Positions 1-9,084 of a DNA stretch of 64,000 nt are shown here, piece after piece (within the stretch, counting starts at the first letter, position 1; each line of letters begins with the position of its first letter). The notes under the pieces were generated by a model that searched no databases, was not told where the DNA came from, and saw only the letters and a list, made by a program, of their open reading frames with translations. The stretch is from an uncultured Chlorobiota bacterium (GTDB taxonomy: Bacteria > Bacteroidota > Bacteroidia > Bacteroidales > JAADGE01). A program made the position numbers and the translations under genes. Where the stretch lies: assembly GCA_947311255.1 (NCBI GenBank), contig CAMZKL010000032.1, positions 17,748 through 81,747 on the forward strand, given 5' to 3'.

Positions 1-798
1 GCTATTGTCTATCCTATTAATTTAAGTCAATATTCCGACGAAGAATATTCTGAGCAAATGATTCAAATGTTAAACTCTAGAAATATTGCAGATAGTATTA
101 TAAAAAAATATAATCTTCCAAAACACTACGAAATTGATACTGCATATAAACATTTTAAAACTTTAATATATGGAGAATACAGTGAAAATGTTTCAATTTC
201 AAAAACACAATACGATGCTGTTCAAATTAAAGCACTTGATACAAGTCCGGATACAGCAGCTTTAATTGTTAACTCTATAATATATTTCTTCAATTCTAAA
301 GTTAGAGAATTACATAGATCAAAAGAAAAAGAAGCTATGAACATTTACCATACTGAGATGAATAAGTGGAAAAATATGGCAGACTCAATAAATCGGGAGA
401 TTGAGAAAGTTTCAGAAAGAAATAATAAGTTTTATTCTAATGGTATTCAAAAAGTATATAACAATAATTTAAAAACCACAAGTCAGAATGCAACTTATAA
501 CAAAACAATTAAATCTCAATTGATAACTTTAAACAATAATGGAGGAAAATTACTCAATCTAGAAATTGAATATATTGATGCTTTAGATAAATATAATAAA
601 AATAAAGTAAAATACAATATTCATTTAAGAAAGTATTTAAAAGAAATCACATATTCAAGTGTAGTTACAAGCCCTTATCCTGCAGATAAAAAATCTTCTC
701 CTAAAAGAATAGTAATAACTTTAATGGGCGGTTTTTCGGTTTTTATTCTCCTAATTTTCATAATAGGTTTTATTGAAAATAAAAAGAAAAATATTTAA
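1..798 (+). CDS. Wzz-type polysaccharide chain-length determinant, C-terminal part
   Basis: The frame is open from base 1, so the gene starts before the window and only its last 265 residues are visible. A first ATG at 58 is internal. The visible part begins inside the periplasmic domain, has a long charged helical, probably coiled-coil stretch (roughly residues 100-220), and ends in one membrane segment (about 236-258) followed by a short basic tail. This is the layout of Wzz/polysaccharide co-polymerases, inner-membrane proteins that set O-antigen or capsule length. The ligase/polymerase gene starts 9 bases downstream, which supports a polysaccharide role. The family call rests on layout and general resemblance, not on a signature residue. 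Confidence 0.72.
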   Translation, partial: AIVYPINLSQYSDEEYSEQMIQMLNSRNIADSIIKKYNLPKHYEIDTAYKHFKTLIYGEYSENVSISKTQYDAVQIKALDTSPDTAALIVNSIIYFFNSKVRELHRSKEKEAMNIYHTEMNKWKNMADSINREIEKVSERNNKFYSNGIQKVYNNNLKTTSQNATYNKTIKSQLITLNNNGGKLLNLEIEYIDALDKYNKNKVKYNIHLRKYLKEITYSSVVTSPYPADKKSSPKRIVITLMGGFSVFILLIFIIGFIENKKKNI

Positions 799-807
799 TT
801 TTTTTAA

Positions 808-2250
808 ATGTATAAAACCAAAACATTTCTTCTTTATATTATTGCAATAATATATATTATCGCAAGTGCCTATTTTATTGCAAAAGAAGATGTCTTATTT
901 GTAACACTTATAAATATAATACCTTTTATTTTAATTTTGGTTTATATAACAGTTATTTCTTTAGACAAACTTTTATTTTTAATTATTTTTCTCACACCTA
1001 TTTCTATTCCTGCAACATATTTTATTCCAGGACTTGAGAACAACATAAGTTTACCCGTAGAACCACTACTCTTTGGTGTTTTAATTCTTTTTATTGTAAA
1101 ATTATTATTTGAAAAAAAATACGACAAAAACATATTTAAACATCCTATTGCAATTGCTATATTTATAAATATTATTTGGATGTTTGTTACATCTATAAGT
1201 AGCACAATGCCAATTGTATCCTTTAAATTTCTTCTATCCAGAATGTGGTTTTTAGCAACTTTCTTTTTTTTAGCTGCACACTTATTTAAAGACATAAAAA
1301 ACATTTACACATATCTTTGGCTTTTTATAATAGGTTTTTCAATAGTTGTAATATATGCTCTATATTCGCACAGTATTGTTGGACTATTTAATCAAAAAGC
1401 ATCAAATCAAGCAGTTAGACCATTTCTTCCAGACCACACATCTTATGCTGCTATAATTGCAATGCTTATTCCATTTGTGATTGGAATGTTTGGGATAAAA
1501 AGGTTTAATAAGTTAAAACGCTGGCTTTTTGCAATTACTTTGTTTATTTTATTTATCGGTATTATTTTTTCATATACTCGAGCTGCATGGCTAAGCTTAA
1601 TTGGAGCTCTGTTTGTATATTTAATAATGCTTTTTAAAATAAAATTTAAAATCATACTCCTAACTACAATTTCAATAATTGCAATATTTTTTACTTTTAA
1701 AACACAAATTTTTATCTCTCTTGAAAGAAACAACCAAGATTCAAACGACAATTTTACAGAACACATAGAATCTATGTCAAACATATCAACAGATGCCTCA
1801 AATTTAGAAAGAATAAACAGATGGAACTCTGCAATAAGAATGTTTAAAGATAAACCTATTTTTGGTTTTGGTCCTGCAACATATATGTTTAAATATGCTC
1901 CTTATCAACTTGCATCAGAAAAAACAATTATAAGTACAAATTCCGGAGATGTTGGCAATGCACATAGCGAGTATTTAGGTCCTTTATCTGAATCCGGTCT
2001 ATTTGGATTTTTAAGCATTATTCTAGTCTTTATTCTTACAGGATATACTGCAGTTAATTTATACAACAAAAGTACAAATACTGAAATAAAGCTACTTGTA
2101 ATGGTTCTATTTTTAGGTCTTATTACATACTATATACACGGAGTTCTGAACAATTTCTTAGATTTAGTGAAAAATTCTGCTATTTTTTGGGGGTTTACAG
2201 CTGCTATTCTAGCTTTAGATCTCTACCACAACAAAAAAAACATTTCATAA
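808..2250 (+). CDS. O-antigen ligase / Wzy-type polymerase family membrane protein
   Basis: A 480-residue inner-membrane protein with about ten to twelve hydrophobic segments and a soluble loop at about residues 300-400. That loop has the Wzy_C-type pattern: a phrase ending in FGFGPATY and then NAHSEYLGPLSESGLFG, where the conserved His-Ser/Asn and Glu-x-Gly-x-x-Gly are seen. The family either joins O-antigen to lipid A-core (WaaL) or polymerises repeat units (Wzy); sequence alone does not separate these. It follows the Wzz-like gene by 9 bases and is probably cotranscribed with it. Confidence 0.78.
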   Translation: MYKTKTFLLYIIAIIYIIASAYFIAKEDVLFVTLINIIPFILILVYITVISLDKLLFLIIFLTPISIPATYFIPGLENNISLPVEPLLFGVLILFIVKLLFEKKYDKNIFKHPIAIAIFINIIWMFVTSISSTMPIVSFKFLLSRMWFLATFFFLAAHLFKDIKNIYTYLWLFIIGFSIVVIYALYSHSIVGLFNQKASNQAVRPFLPDHTSYAAIIAMLIPFVIGMFGIKRFNKLKRWLFAITLFILFIGIIFSYTRAAWLSLIGALFVYLIMLFKIKFKIILLTTISIIAIFFTFKTQIFISLERNNQDSNDNFTEHIESMSNISTDASNLERINRWNSAIRMFKDKPIFGFGPATYMFKYAPYQLASEKTIISTNSGDVGNAHSEYLGPLSESGLFGFLSIILVFILTGYTAVNLYNKSTNTEIKLLVMVLFLGLITYYIHGVLNNFLDLVKNSAIFWGFTAAILALDLYHNKKNIS

Positions 2251-2285
2251 TTCCTCCTTCCCAATAAATATATTTAACAAAATCC

Positions 2286-2317
2286 TTGTTTAGAATCAAT
2301 CTAAATTCATATATTTG
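2286..2317 (+). promoter_or_regulatory. Bacteroidota-type promoter of mrp
   Basis: TTG at 2286-2288, 21 bases, then TATATTTG (TAnnTTTG) at 2310-2317. The match fits the -33/-7 pattern of the primary sigma factor in Bacteroidota. It lies inside a possible upstream extension of the mrp reading frame and therefore argues for the ATG at 2364. Confidence 0.7.
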
Positions 2318-2363
2318 CATACTATTTATAAACAGACTTATTAAACATAACAATTTAAAAACA

Positions 2364-3494
2364 ATGAAATATAGTTTAGAACAAATACTAACAGTTCTCT
2401 CTGAAATAAAAGACCCTGATAGCGGAAAAGATTTAATTAGTTTAAATGCAATTGAATCACTAGTTTCAGAAGATAACAAAATCTCATTTTCAATTAATTT
2501 ACCAAAAAATCCTTTTTTAAAATCTATTGAAAAAGCATGTATAAAAACTATTGCATCTAAACTTTCAGAAGATGTAAAAGTTGAAATTAAACCTGCAATT
2601 AAAAAAATTGACTTCAAAAAGATTTCATTTGGTAGGACTGACGAACAAAAAATCCTTCCTGGTGTAAAGAATATTTTGGCAGTTGCCTCTGGAAAAGGAG
2701 GAGTTGGAAAATCAACAGTTTCAGTAAATCTTGCAATAGCCTTAGCTAAAACAGGAGCAAAAGTTGGTCTTTTAGATGCAGATGTTTACGGTCCTTCCAT
2801 TCCAAAAATGTTAGGAGTTGAAGATGCTAGACCGGAAATTAAAAAAATAAATGGAAAAGATATTATTGTTCCTATTGAAAAACAAGGAATAAAAATGCTT
2901 TCAATAGGTTTCTTTGTAAAACCTGAAGACGCACTAATTTGGAGAGGAGCAATGGCAACAAGTGCCATTAACCAGTTTGTTAAAGATGCTGACTGGGGAG
3001 AATTAGATTATTTTTTAATTGATTTACCACCCGGAACAGGAGATATTCATTTAACAATAGTTCAAGCAATGCCGGTTACTGCAGCAGTTATTGTAAGCAC
3101 ACCTCAACAAGTTGCACTAGCAGATGCACTCAGAGGTGTTAGTATGTTTAGAGCAGAAAAAATTGAAGTCCCAATTATTGGGTTTATCGAAAATATGGCT
3201 TGGTTTACACCAGAGGAACTTCCTGAAAATAAGTATTATATATTTGGGAAAGATGGTTTAAAAGATTTAGCTTTCAGAATGGACATTCCATTATTAGGAC
3301 AAATCCCTATTGTTCAGAGCATTAGAGAAGCCGGAGATGAAGGAAAACCGGTATCACTAGACGAAACAACCCCAATGGGCAAAGCATTTAACGATTTAGC
3401 AAAAGAAATAGCAATTAAAATTGAAGAAAGAAATGCAAATTTAGATCCAACAAAAAAAGTAGAAATTGACCCAGATGCAAGTTGTTCTGCATAA
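2364..3494 (+). CDS. mrp: Mrp/ApbC (NBP35-like) iron-sulfur cluster carrier ATPase
   Basis: A 376-residue P-loop protein that carries and transfers [4Fe-4S] clusters in the cytoplasm. An N-terminal FeS-assembly (DUF59/MIP18-like) domain covers about residues 1-90. The deviant Walker A GKGGVGKSTVSVNLA follows at about 110-125, then DADVYGPSIP and DLPPGTGD. The CxxC that binds the bridging cluster in enterobacterial Mrp is absent: where it is expected, after ENMAWFTP, there are no cysteines, and only one cysteine sits near the C-terminus. The ATG at 2364 is preferred because the promoter covers the longer frame. A NifU-type scaffold gene follows 43 bases downstream. Confidence 0.9.
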   Translation: MKYSLEQILTVLSEIKDPDSGKDLISLNAIESLVSEDNKISFSINLPKNPFLKSIEKACIKTIASKLSEDVKVEIKPAIKKIDFKKISFGRTDEQKILPGVKNILAVASGKGGVGKSTVSVNLAIALAKTGAKVGLLDADVYGPSIPKMLGVEDARPEIKKINGKDIIVPIEKQGIKMLSIGFFVKPEDALIWRGAMATSAINQFVKDADWGELDYFLIDLPPGTGDIHLTIVQAMPVTAAVIVSTPQQVALADALRGVSMFRAEKIEVPIIGFIENMAWFTPEELPENKYYIFGKDGLKDLAFRMDIPLLGQIPIVQSIREAGDEGKPVSLDETTPMGKAFNDLAKEIAIKIEERNANLDPTKKVEIDPDASCSA

Positions 3495-3537
3495 AACAAA
3501 TAATTAAATATATATCTTCATCATAAAATAAGAAATA

Positions 3538-3783
3538 ATGGATGAAACAAAAAAGAAAACTTATATTAAAAGAATTCTTAAAGTTCTTGAATTAGTAAGA
3601 CCTTATTTGAATTCAGATGGTGGAGATATTGAATTTGTGAGTTTACAAGAAGACCTAACTGTTCACGTAAAACTTGTTGGTGCATGTGGAACGTGTCCTA
3701 TGAGTATTCAGACACTAAAATTTGGAGTAGAGAATGCACTTCGAAATGCAATTCCTGAAATCAAAGAAGTTGTTGCAGTTTAA
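3538..3783 (+). CDS. NifU C-terminal-domain (Nfu) iron-sulfur scaffold
   Basis: A stand-alone 81-residue Nfu domain. The cluster-binding CxxC is visible as C50-G-T-C53, after the family motif PYLNSDGGDIEF. Such proteins assemble a [4Fe-4S] cluster between two subunits and pass it to apo-proteins. Its position directly after mrp suggests the two work in the same delivery route. The length is normal for the short Nfu class, which lacks the N-terminal A-type domain of NfuA. Confidence 0.92.
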   Translation: MDETKKKTYIKRILKVLELVRPYLNSDGGDIEFVSLQEDLTVHVKLVGACGTCPMSIQTLKFGVENALRNAIPEIKEVVAV

Positions 3784-3820
3784 AAAATTATCCTTACCTT
3801 TGGTTAAAAACAAAGAACTT

Positions 3821-4291
3821 ATGCTAAACAAAGAAGATTTTATGGCAGAAGCCATCAAGTTATCCAGAGAAAGTGTAAAAAATGGAGGTGGTCCTTTTGG
3901 TGCTGTAATTGTAAAAAACAATAAAATAATTGCTACAGCAAGCAATCGTGTAACTATTGACAATGACCCTACTGCTCATGCAGAAGTTTCAGCAATTAGA
4001 ATAGCAGCAAAAAAACTTAATACTTTTGATTTATCTGGTTGTGAAATTTACACTTCTTGTGAACCTTGTCCAATGTGCTTTGGTGCAGTTTACTGGGCAA
4101 GGTTAGATAAATTATACTTTGGAAACTCAAAAAATGACGCGAAAAATATTGGATTTGACGATTCTTTTATTTATGAGGAAATTGACTTGCCATTTAACAA
4201 AAGAAAAATTCCCAACATTCAACTTATGAAGAATGAAGCAATAAAAGCATTTAAAGATTGGGAAAACAAAAAAGACAAAATTGAATATTAA
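3821..4291 (+). CDS. guaD: Guanine deaminase, cytidine-deaminase fold (GuaD type)
   Basis: A 156-residue zinc hydrolase that converts guanine to xanthine. With the ATG at 3821, the zinc and catalytic residues fall at H53, E55, C83 and C86, with D114 and a C-terminal tyrosine at 156. This matches my recollection of the Bacillus subtilis enzyme's length and numbering. The order is GGPFGAV, TAHAE, SCEPCPMC, GFDDSFIY. Longer in-frame starts at 3734 lie inside the Nfu gene and would break this match. The call is preferred over the tRNA deaminase TadA because of the GFDDSFIY segment and the C-terminal tail. The stop overlaps the next start by one base (TAATG). Confidence 0.9.
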   Translation: MLNKEDFMAEAIKLSRESVKNGGGPFGAVIVKNNKIIATASNRVTIDNDPTAHAEVSAIRIAAKKLNTFDLSGCEIYTSCEPCPMCFGAVYWARLDKLYFGNSKNDAKNIGFDDSFIYEEIDLPFNKRKIPNIQLMKNEAIKAFKDWENKKDKIEY

Positions 4292-5049
4292 TGTTTTTTA
4301 TACTATCTAAAACTCTATCTTTTTTATTATCACCTCTACTGTGGATAGTTTTAATTTTATTTTTAGGCATTATAGCAAAACACAGAAAGAAGAAAAAAAA
4401 GCTACTAATAACAGCTTTGTTTCTTCTTTTCTTCTTTTCAAATAGTTTTATTTTCTCTATAATAAAATCTACAATTGACACAGAAGCAATAAAATATGAA
4501 AATCTTAAAAAACAATACGAATATGGAATTGTTCTTGGGGGATTTTCATCATACGACAAAGACTTCAACAGATTAAACTTTCATAAAGCATCTGACAGAC
4601 TCTGGCAAGCAATACTTCTTTACAAAAAGCATAAAATAAATAAATTTCTTATAAGTGGAGGTTCAGGAAAACTTTTTAATAATAAGTATAAAGAAGCAGA
4701 TTTTATTAAATCTTACTTAATTTCAATTGGTGTTCCTAAAGTTGACATATTAATTGAAAATAAATCTGAAAATACTTTTGAGAATGCTATTAATTCAGTT
4801 AAAATTTTAAAACAGGAAAAAAACTATAAATATTTACTAGTTACATCTTCTTTACACACACTAAGAGCAAAAAAATGTTTTGAAAAAGCAGGATTAAAAG
4901 TTGATGTTTTCCCTACAAATTATATTTCATATAAAAACTTAAACTTTAATGATTATTTAATTCCAAATTCAGCAGTATTATTTTCTTGGAACGAATTAAT
5001 ACATGAGATAACCGGATTGACAATATATAAGATTTCAGGAAAAATTTAA
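4291..5049 (+). CDS. DUF218 / ElyC-SanA-YdcF family membrane protein
   Basis: 252 residues: two N-terminal membrane segments (about 1-24 and 31-55) and then a DUF218 domain (about 75-230). Visible family marks are IVLGG, LISGGSG, SENTFENA and LVTSSLHTLRAKKCF. ElyC and SanA are linked to envelope integrity and lipid-carrier-dependent peptidoglycan synthesis in enterobacteria; the biochemical activity is unknown. The start codon overlaps the guaD stop, so the two are translationally coupled. No role in purine metabolism is implied by the protein itself. Confidence 0.8.
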   Translation: MFFILSKTLSFLLSPLLWIVLILFLGIIAKHRKKKKKLLITALFLLFFFSNSFIFSIIKSTIDTEAIKYENLKKQYEYGIVLGGFSSYDKDFNRLNFHKASDRLWQAILLYKKHKINKFLISGGSGKLFNNKYKEADFIKSYLISIGVPKVDILIENKSENTFENAINSVKILKQEKNYKYLLVTSSLHTLRAKKCFEKAGLKVDVFPTNYISYKNLNFNDYLIPNSAVLFSWNELIHEITGLTIYKISGKI

Positions 5050-5069
5050 TTGCTTTTCAATATTAATAG

Positions 5070-5100
5070 TTGGAGATATAATGATATTTTCATATTTTAG
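5070..5100 (+). promoter_or_regulatory. Candidate promoter of accC
   Basis: TTG at 5070-5072, 20 bases, then TATTTTAG at 5093-5100, one mismatch from TAnnTTTG. It covers an earlier in-frame ATG at 5081, which favours the start at 5120. Confidence 0.5.
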
Positions 5101-5119
5101 CAATCAGAAACAAATTCTC

Positions 5120-6604
5120 ATGACAAAAATAAACAAAATACTTATTGCTAACAGAGGAGAAATTGCTGTTAGAGTTATTCGTTCTGCAAAGGAACTTGGG
5201 ATTAAAACAGTTGCTGTTTATTCAGAAGCAGATAGAAATTCTCCACACGTTAAATATGCTGATGAAGCTGTTCTATTAGGACCTGCTGCCTCTGCTGACT
5301 CTTATCTTCTTGGAGATAAAATTATAGATTTTTGTAAAAAATTAAATGTTGATGCTATACATCCTGGTTATGGATTTCTTTCAGAAAATGCAGATTTTGC
5401 TCAAAAAATTTCTAATGCAGGAATAATTTTCATTGGCCCGGAGCCAGAAGCTATTCGTTTAATGGGCGATAAACTTAAGGCCAAAGAAACGGTTAAAGAA
5501 TACAACATTCCAATGATTCCGGGAACTGCCAATGCAATTACGAACATTGAAGAAGCAAAGGTTATTGCAAAAAAAATAGGATATCCAATTTTAATAAAAG
5601 CCGCGGCAGGAGGTGGAGGAAAGGGGATGCGTTCAGTTTTCAACCCTGACAATTTTGAAGAACAAATGAAACTTGCCGTGAATGAAGCAACTTCTGCTTT
5701 TGGAAATGGCTCAGTTTTTATTGAAAAGTTTTTTACTTCTCCTCGACATATTGAAATTCAAATAATGGCAGATAATTTTGGTAACACTGTATATATGTTT
5801 GAGAGAGAATGCTCTATTCAAAGAAGGCATCAAAAAGTTATTGAAGAAGCTCCTTCTGCAATTTTAACACCTGCGCTTAGAGAAAAAATGGGAAAAACGG
5901 CTGTTAATGTTGCAAAATCTTGTAATTATTCCGGAGCAGGCACAGTTGAGTTTCTTTATAATGATGGAAATTTTTACTTTCTTGAAATGAACACTCGCCT
6001 TCAAGTTGAACATCCTGTTACTGAACTAATTACAGGCATTGATTTAGTAAAAGAACAAATAAGAGTTGCCGAAGGAAAAGAACTAAGTTTTTCACAGGAA
6101 GATTTAAAAATTAACGGACATGCAATTGAGTTACGTGTGTATGCTGAAGATCCTAAAAATAATTTCATGCCTGATATTGGAAAATTAGAAACTTACCAAA
6201 AACCCGAAGGCATTGGAGTTAGGGTTGATGATGGTTTTGAAGAAGGAATGACTATTCCTATTTATTACGATCCTATGATTTCTAAACTTTGCACCTATGG
6301 CAGAACACGTGAAGAGGCAATGCAGCGTATGATAAGAGCTATTGATGATTTTAAAATCATTGGAATTCAAACAACTCTTCCATTTGGAAAATATGTTATG
6401 CAACACGAAGTTTTTAAATCAGGAAACTATAGTACAGCATTTGTAAATGATTATTTTTCTCCTGAAAAACTTTCTGTTTCAGAAGCATCAGACGAGGAAA
6501 TAATTGCAGCAATTTTTGCTGTGAAAATAACTGATGAAAACAAACATAAAGTTATAACACAGACATCAAACATAAAATCTAACTGGAAACTAAAGAGGAC
6601 GTAA
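5120..6604 (+). CDS. accC: Biotin carboxylase subunit of an acyl-CoA carboxylase
   Basis: 494 residues of the ATP-grasp biotin carboxylase family. It uses ATP and bicarbonate to carboxylate biotin on a carrier protein. Seen in order: ILIANRGEIAVR at the N-terminus, the glycine-rich ATP loop AAAGGGGKGMR (about 160-172), and EMNTRLQVEHPVTE (about 290-305), which holds the metal and biotin-site residues. The length exceeds the roughly 450 residues of E. coli AccC and is closer to the alpha subunits of propionyl/acetyl-CoA carboxylases; the extra residues are at the C-terminus and carry no biotin site. No carrier or carboxyltransferase gene is adjacent. It runs head-on into gldE with only 2 bases between the stops. 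Confidence 0.9.
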   Translation: MTKINKILIANRGEIAVRVIRSAKELGIKTVAVYSEADRNSPHVKYADEAVLLGPAASADSYLLGDKIIDFCKKLNVDAIHPGYGFLSENADFAQKISNAGIIFIGPEPEAIRLMGDKLKAKETVKEYNIPMIPGTANAITNIEEAKVIAKKIGYPILIKAAAGGGGKGMRSVFNPDNFEEQMKLAVNEATSAFGNGSVFIEKFFTSPRHIEIQIMADNFGNTVYMFERECSIQRRHQKVIEEAPSAILTPALREKMGKTAVNVAKSCNYSGAGTVEFLYNDGNFYFLEMNTRLQVEHPVTELITGIDLVKEQIRVAEGKELSFSQEDLKINGHAIELRVYAEDPKNNFMPDIGKLETYQKPEGIGVRVDDGFEEGMTIPIYYDPMISKLCTYGRTREEAMQRMIRAIDDFKIIGIQTTLPFGKYVMQHEVFKSGNYSTAFVNDYFSPEKLSVSEASDEEIIAAIFAVKITDENKHKVITQTSNIKSNWKLKRT

Positions 6605-6606
6605 AA

Positions 6607-7917
6607 TTATTCTTCTATTTTTAATTTTATTTGCTTAATTTTTCTATTGTCTGACGATTCAATCGTAAAGTTGTATTTGCCAATCTTTATAAGTTTGCCT
6701 TTTTTGGGTATTTCTCCTAGTTTTTCAAGTATAAGCCCTGCTAATGAATCAGACTCTCCTCTCATTGTTTCAAAAATATCTTCTTTAATTTCTAAAACTT
6801 TATAAAAATCATTTAATAAAATTTTCCCATCAAAGATATAGTTTTTTTTATCTATTTTTTTAAACAAATTTTCTTCTGTGTCTTTCTCATCACTAATTTC
6901 ACCAACAATTTCCTCAATAATATCTTCCATTGTTGCAATTCCTAGAAATCCTCCATATTCATCAGTAACAATAGACATATGCATTTTTTTAAGTCTAAAA
7001 TCTTCAAGTAAATCATTAATTTTCATTGTTTCCGGAACATATAAAGGTGAATTTATATGTTTTTGCCATTCGTAATTTTCTATATCAATGTTTGCTAATA
7101 AATCTTTTATTAAAAGAACCCCTTTAATGTTATCATGATTTTCTTCATAAATTGGAATTCTAGAAAAACCAGATTCTATAATTAACGATTTTAATTTGTT
7201 AAAACTAAAATTAATATCAGCAGCAACAACATCAACTCTTGGCTTCATAACTTCTTTAACATCAATACTTCCAAAAGTAACAATTCTTTCAAGTATGGTT
7301 TTATCTTGTTTAATATCAGCCTCTGTAAGTTCAAGGGCATCAGATAAATCCTCTACGGAAATATTCTGTTTCATTTTCAATCTTTTATTTACAAAAGATG
7401 TAGATTTTATAAGAATATTACTTACGGGAGAGAATAGTTTCATTGAAATTGACAAAGGTATTGCAGTAAAATAGGCAAATTTAAGCGATGCTTCTGTTGC
7501 ATATACTTTTGGAATTATTTCTCCAAATAACAACAGAAGAAAAGTAATTACAACTACCTGTATTAAAAAAGTTGCCCAAGCTGGTGTTTCTGAAAAATCA
7601 AAAGCACTATTCATGACATACGCAGAAAGCATAACTATTCCGACATTTATAAAATTATTTGCAATTAAAATTGTTGCTAAAAGTTTTTGTGGTTTTTTTA
7701 ACAAATTCAAAATGTAATTACTTTTTTTAGAATCTGCTTCTTTCAAGATATTTTTATTTGAAGGAGAAAGAGAGAAAAAAGCTACTTCTGAACCTGATAC
7801 TAATGCAGAAGAAAAGAGAAGAACAACAATCCCTAGTATTCCAAAATATATGGTTGAAGTTATTTCGTTTAAAACTACACTAAGATTAATAAGGTTTAAT
7901 AGAGGCTCGGGGTCCAA
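6607..7917 (-). CDS. gldE: GldE-like CNNM/CorC family membrane protein
   Basis: 436 residues. A membrane domain of the CNNM/DUF21 type (about 15-190) is followed by paired CBS domains (about 205-330; the second holds VTDEYGGFLGIATMEDIIEEIVGEI) and a C-terminal CorC_HlyC domain (about 345-430). The family is tied to divalent-cation efflux; in Flavobacterium johnsoniae GldE is a gliding accessory protein. The call is based on this architecture and on the neighbouring ssb, a common order in Bacteroidota. gldD, often next to gldE, is missing here, so an ion-transport role independent of gliding is just as possible. Confidence 0.8.
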   Translation of the reverse strand: MDPEPLLNLINLSVVLNEITSTIYFGILGIVVLLFSSALVSGSEVAFFSLSPSNKNILKEADSKKSNYILNLLKKPQKLLATILIANNFINVGIVMLSAYVMNSAFDFSETPAWATFLIQVVVITFLLLLFGEIIPKVYATEASLKFAYFTAIPLSISMKLFSPVSNILIKSTSFVNKRLKMKQNISVEDLSDALELTEADIKQDKTILERIVTFGSIDVKEVMKPRVDVVAADINFSFNKLKSLIIESGFSRIPIYEENHDNIKGVLLIKDLLANIDIENYEWQKHINSPLYVPETMKINDLLEDFRLKKMHMSIVTDEYGGFLGIATMEDIIEEIVGEISDEKDTEENLFKKIDKKNYIFDGKILLNDFYKVLEIKEDIFETMRGESDSLAGLILEKLGEIPKKGKLIKIGKYNFTIESSDNRKIKQIKLKIEE

Positions 7918-7940
7918 GTTAAAAGGTTTTTAGTTATTAA

Positions 7941-7977
7941 TAAAAGAAAGATATTGTTCGGAAACAATATCTTTCTT
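7941..7977 (-). terminator. Hairpin terminator after ssb
   Basis: A perfect 15-base stem (7944-7958 with 7963-7977) around a 4-base loop. On the minus strand it is followed by TTATTAATAAC. It lies between the ssb stop (7994) and the gldE start (7917), so it probably ends or reduces transcription from ssb into gldE. Confidence 0.72.
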
Positions 7978-7993
7978 CAAAAATTGCAATTTA

Positions 7994-8431
7994 TTAAAAG
8001 GGTAAGTCATCAACATCCTCAAAACTTTCAGTTTCAGGTTCTTGTATATTTGGTTTTGAAACATCTTTAGCGTCAGGTGCTTGGTATTTGGGTTTATCAC
8101 TATCTTCTCTACTATCAAGCATTGTTAATTCTCGGCATAAAATCTCTGTAAAATATTTAGTTTCTCCATCTTTTTCATATTTTCGGTGCGTAAGTTTTCC
8201 TTCAACATAAAGTTTAGAACCTTTTTTTACATACTTTTCTACAACTTTTGCCAGACCTCTCCACACAACAATACTGTGCCATTCCGTATTTGTTACACGT
8301 TCTCCATCTTTATTTTTGTATGTTTCATTTGTTGCAATTCTAAATTTTGCAACTGGCACATCTTCTTTTACATAAGTTACTTCCGGGTCGTTACCCACAT
8401 TTCCGATAAGAATTACTTTATTTACTGACAT
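7994..8431 (-). CDS. ssb: Single-stranded DNA-binding protein
   Basis: 145 residues. The N-terminal OB fold (about 1-105) begins MSVNKVILIGNVGNDPEV and carries the typical TEWHSIVVW and KGSKLYVEGKL segments. A flexible, acidic linker leads to the C-terminal tip DDLPF, which docks replication and repair partners. Length and tip are normal for a bacterial SSB. It has its own -7 box upstream and a strong hairpin downstream, so it may be a single-gene unit. Confidence 0.96.
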   Translation of the reverse strand: MSVNKVILIGNVGNDPEVTYVKEDVPVAKFRIATNETYKNKDGERVTNTEWHSIVVWRGLAKVVEKYVKKGSKLYVEGKLTHRKYEKDGETKYFTEILCRELTMLDSREDSDKPKYQAPDAKDVSKPNIQEPETESFEDVDDLPF

Positions 8432-8469
8432 AATAGAATTATTTTAATTATAAACTTGATTTCAAAATT

Positions 8470-8477
8470 CAAATTTA
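8470..8477 (-). promoter_or_regulatory. -7 box upstream of ssb
   Basis: TAAATTTG on the minus strand, 38 bases before the ssb ATG. No matching TTG was seen at the expected distance. Confidence 0.45.
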
Positions 8478-8524
8478 TACATTTTTATTATAACTAAATA
8501 GGTTTTATGAAAAATAAAATAAAA

Positions 8525-9079
8525 TTAGTCTGTAAATACACCAATTGTATCTAATTTTAGAAAAGGAGTTTTATCGAGATTACTTCTATTTAAGTCTCTA
8601 TCAATCATAAAAAACTCAAACATAATGGAATCATACAATAAAGTATCATTTTTATATGAAAAAGTTAAATCTATATAAACATCTGCAATTAATGTTTTAT
8701 TTTGTCCGAGTGGTCTTATGTCCGGAATTATTGAATTATATCTGTCAAATGAATCTACAATTATAGTATCTCCATTTTTAATCTCATAAAGAATTGAGAA
8801 GAAGTTATTAATATACATTGAGTCAACATCCAGCCCAATTTCTTCTTCGGGTTGAAGTCCAACATTTCCATCTCCATCAATTAGTCCGAATTTTAATTTA
8901 TAGGCTTTTACTTTAAAGGTATCGCTTCCAAGTATTTCATATGCATCGAAAAGTTTAACTTCTTTAAAATCTATTTCAGGTATTTCTGAATAAGAGGGAG
9001 GTTTCGGGCATGCGAACAGAAACGATATCCCTAGTAATAGGAAGAAAATTTTTTTTATATTTTTAAAATTAAGTTTCAA
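8525..9079 (-). CDS. Putative lipoprotein of unknown function
   Basis: 184 residues with a lipoprotein signal: a lysine-rich start, a hydrophobic core and the lipobox LFAC, giving a lipidated cysteine at about residue 24. The mature part is rich in beta-strand and Asp/Asn patterns such as LIDGDGNVG, which could be a calcium-binding loop. I do not recognise a named family, although it resembles small conserved lipoproteins seen beside der in related genomes. It starts 5 bases after the der stop and is probably cotranscribed with it. Confidence 0.7.
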   Translation of the reverse strand: MKLNFKNIKKIFFLLLGISFLFACPKPPSYSEIPEIDFKEVKLFDAYEILGSDTFKVKAYKLKFGLIDGDGNVGLQPEEEIGLDVDSMYINNFFSILYEIKNGDTIIVDSFDRYNSIIPDIRPLGQNKTLIADVYIDLTFSYKNDTLLYDSIMFEFFMIDRDLNRSNLDKTPFLKLDTIGVFTD

Positions 9080-9084
9080 AATTT

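Noticed and set aside
942..1304. Open frame on the minus strand inside the O-antigen ligase gene
   Set aside because: It lies wholly within a well-supported membrane protein gene and its translation has no family features; it is a shadow frame of AT-rich coding DNA.
2204..2617. 137-residue minus-strand frame over the start of mrp
   Set aside because: It overlaps the mrp promoter and coding sequence and shows no recognisable protein features.
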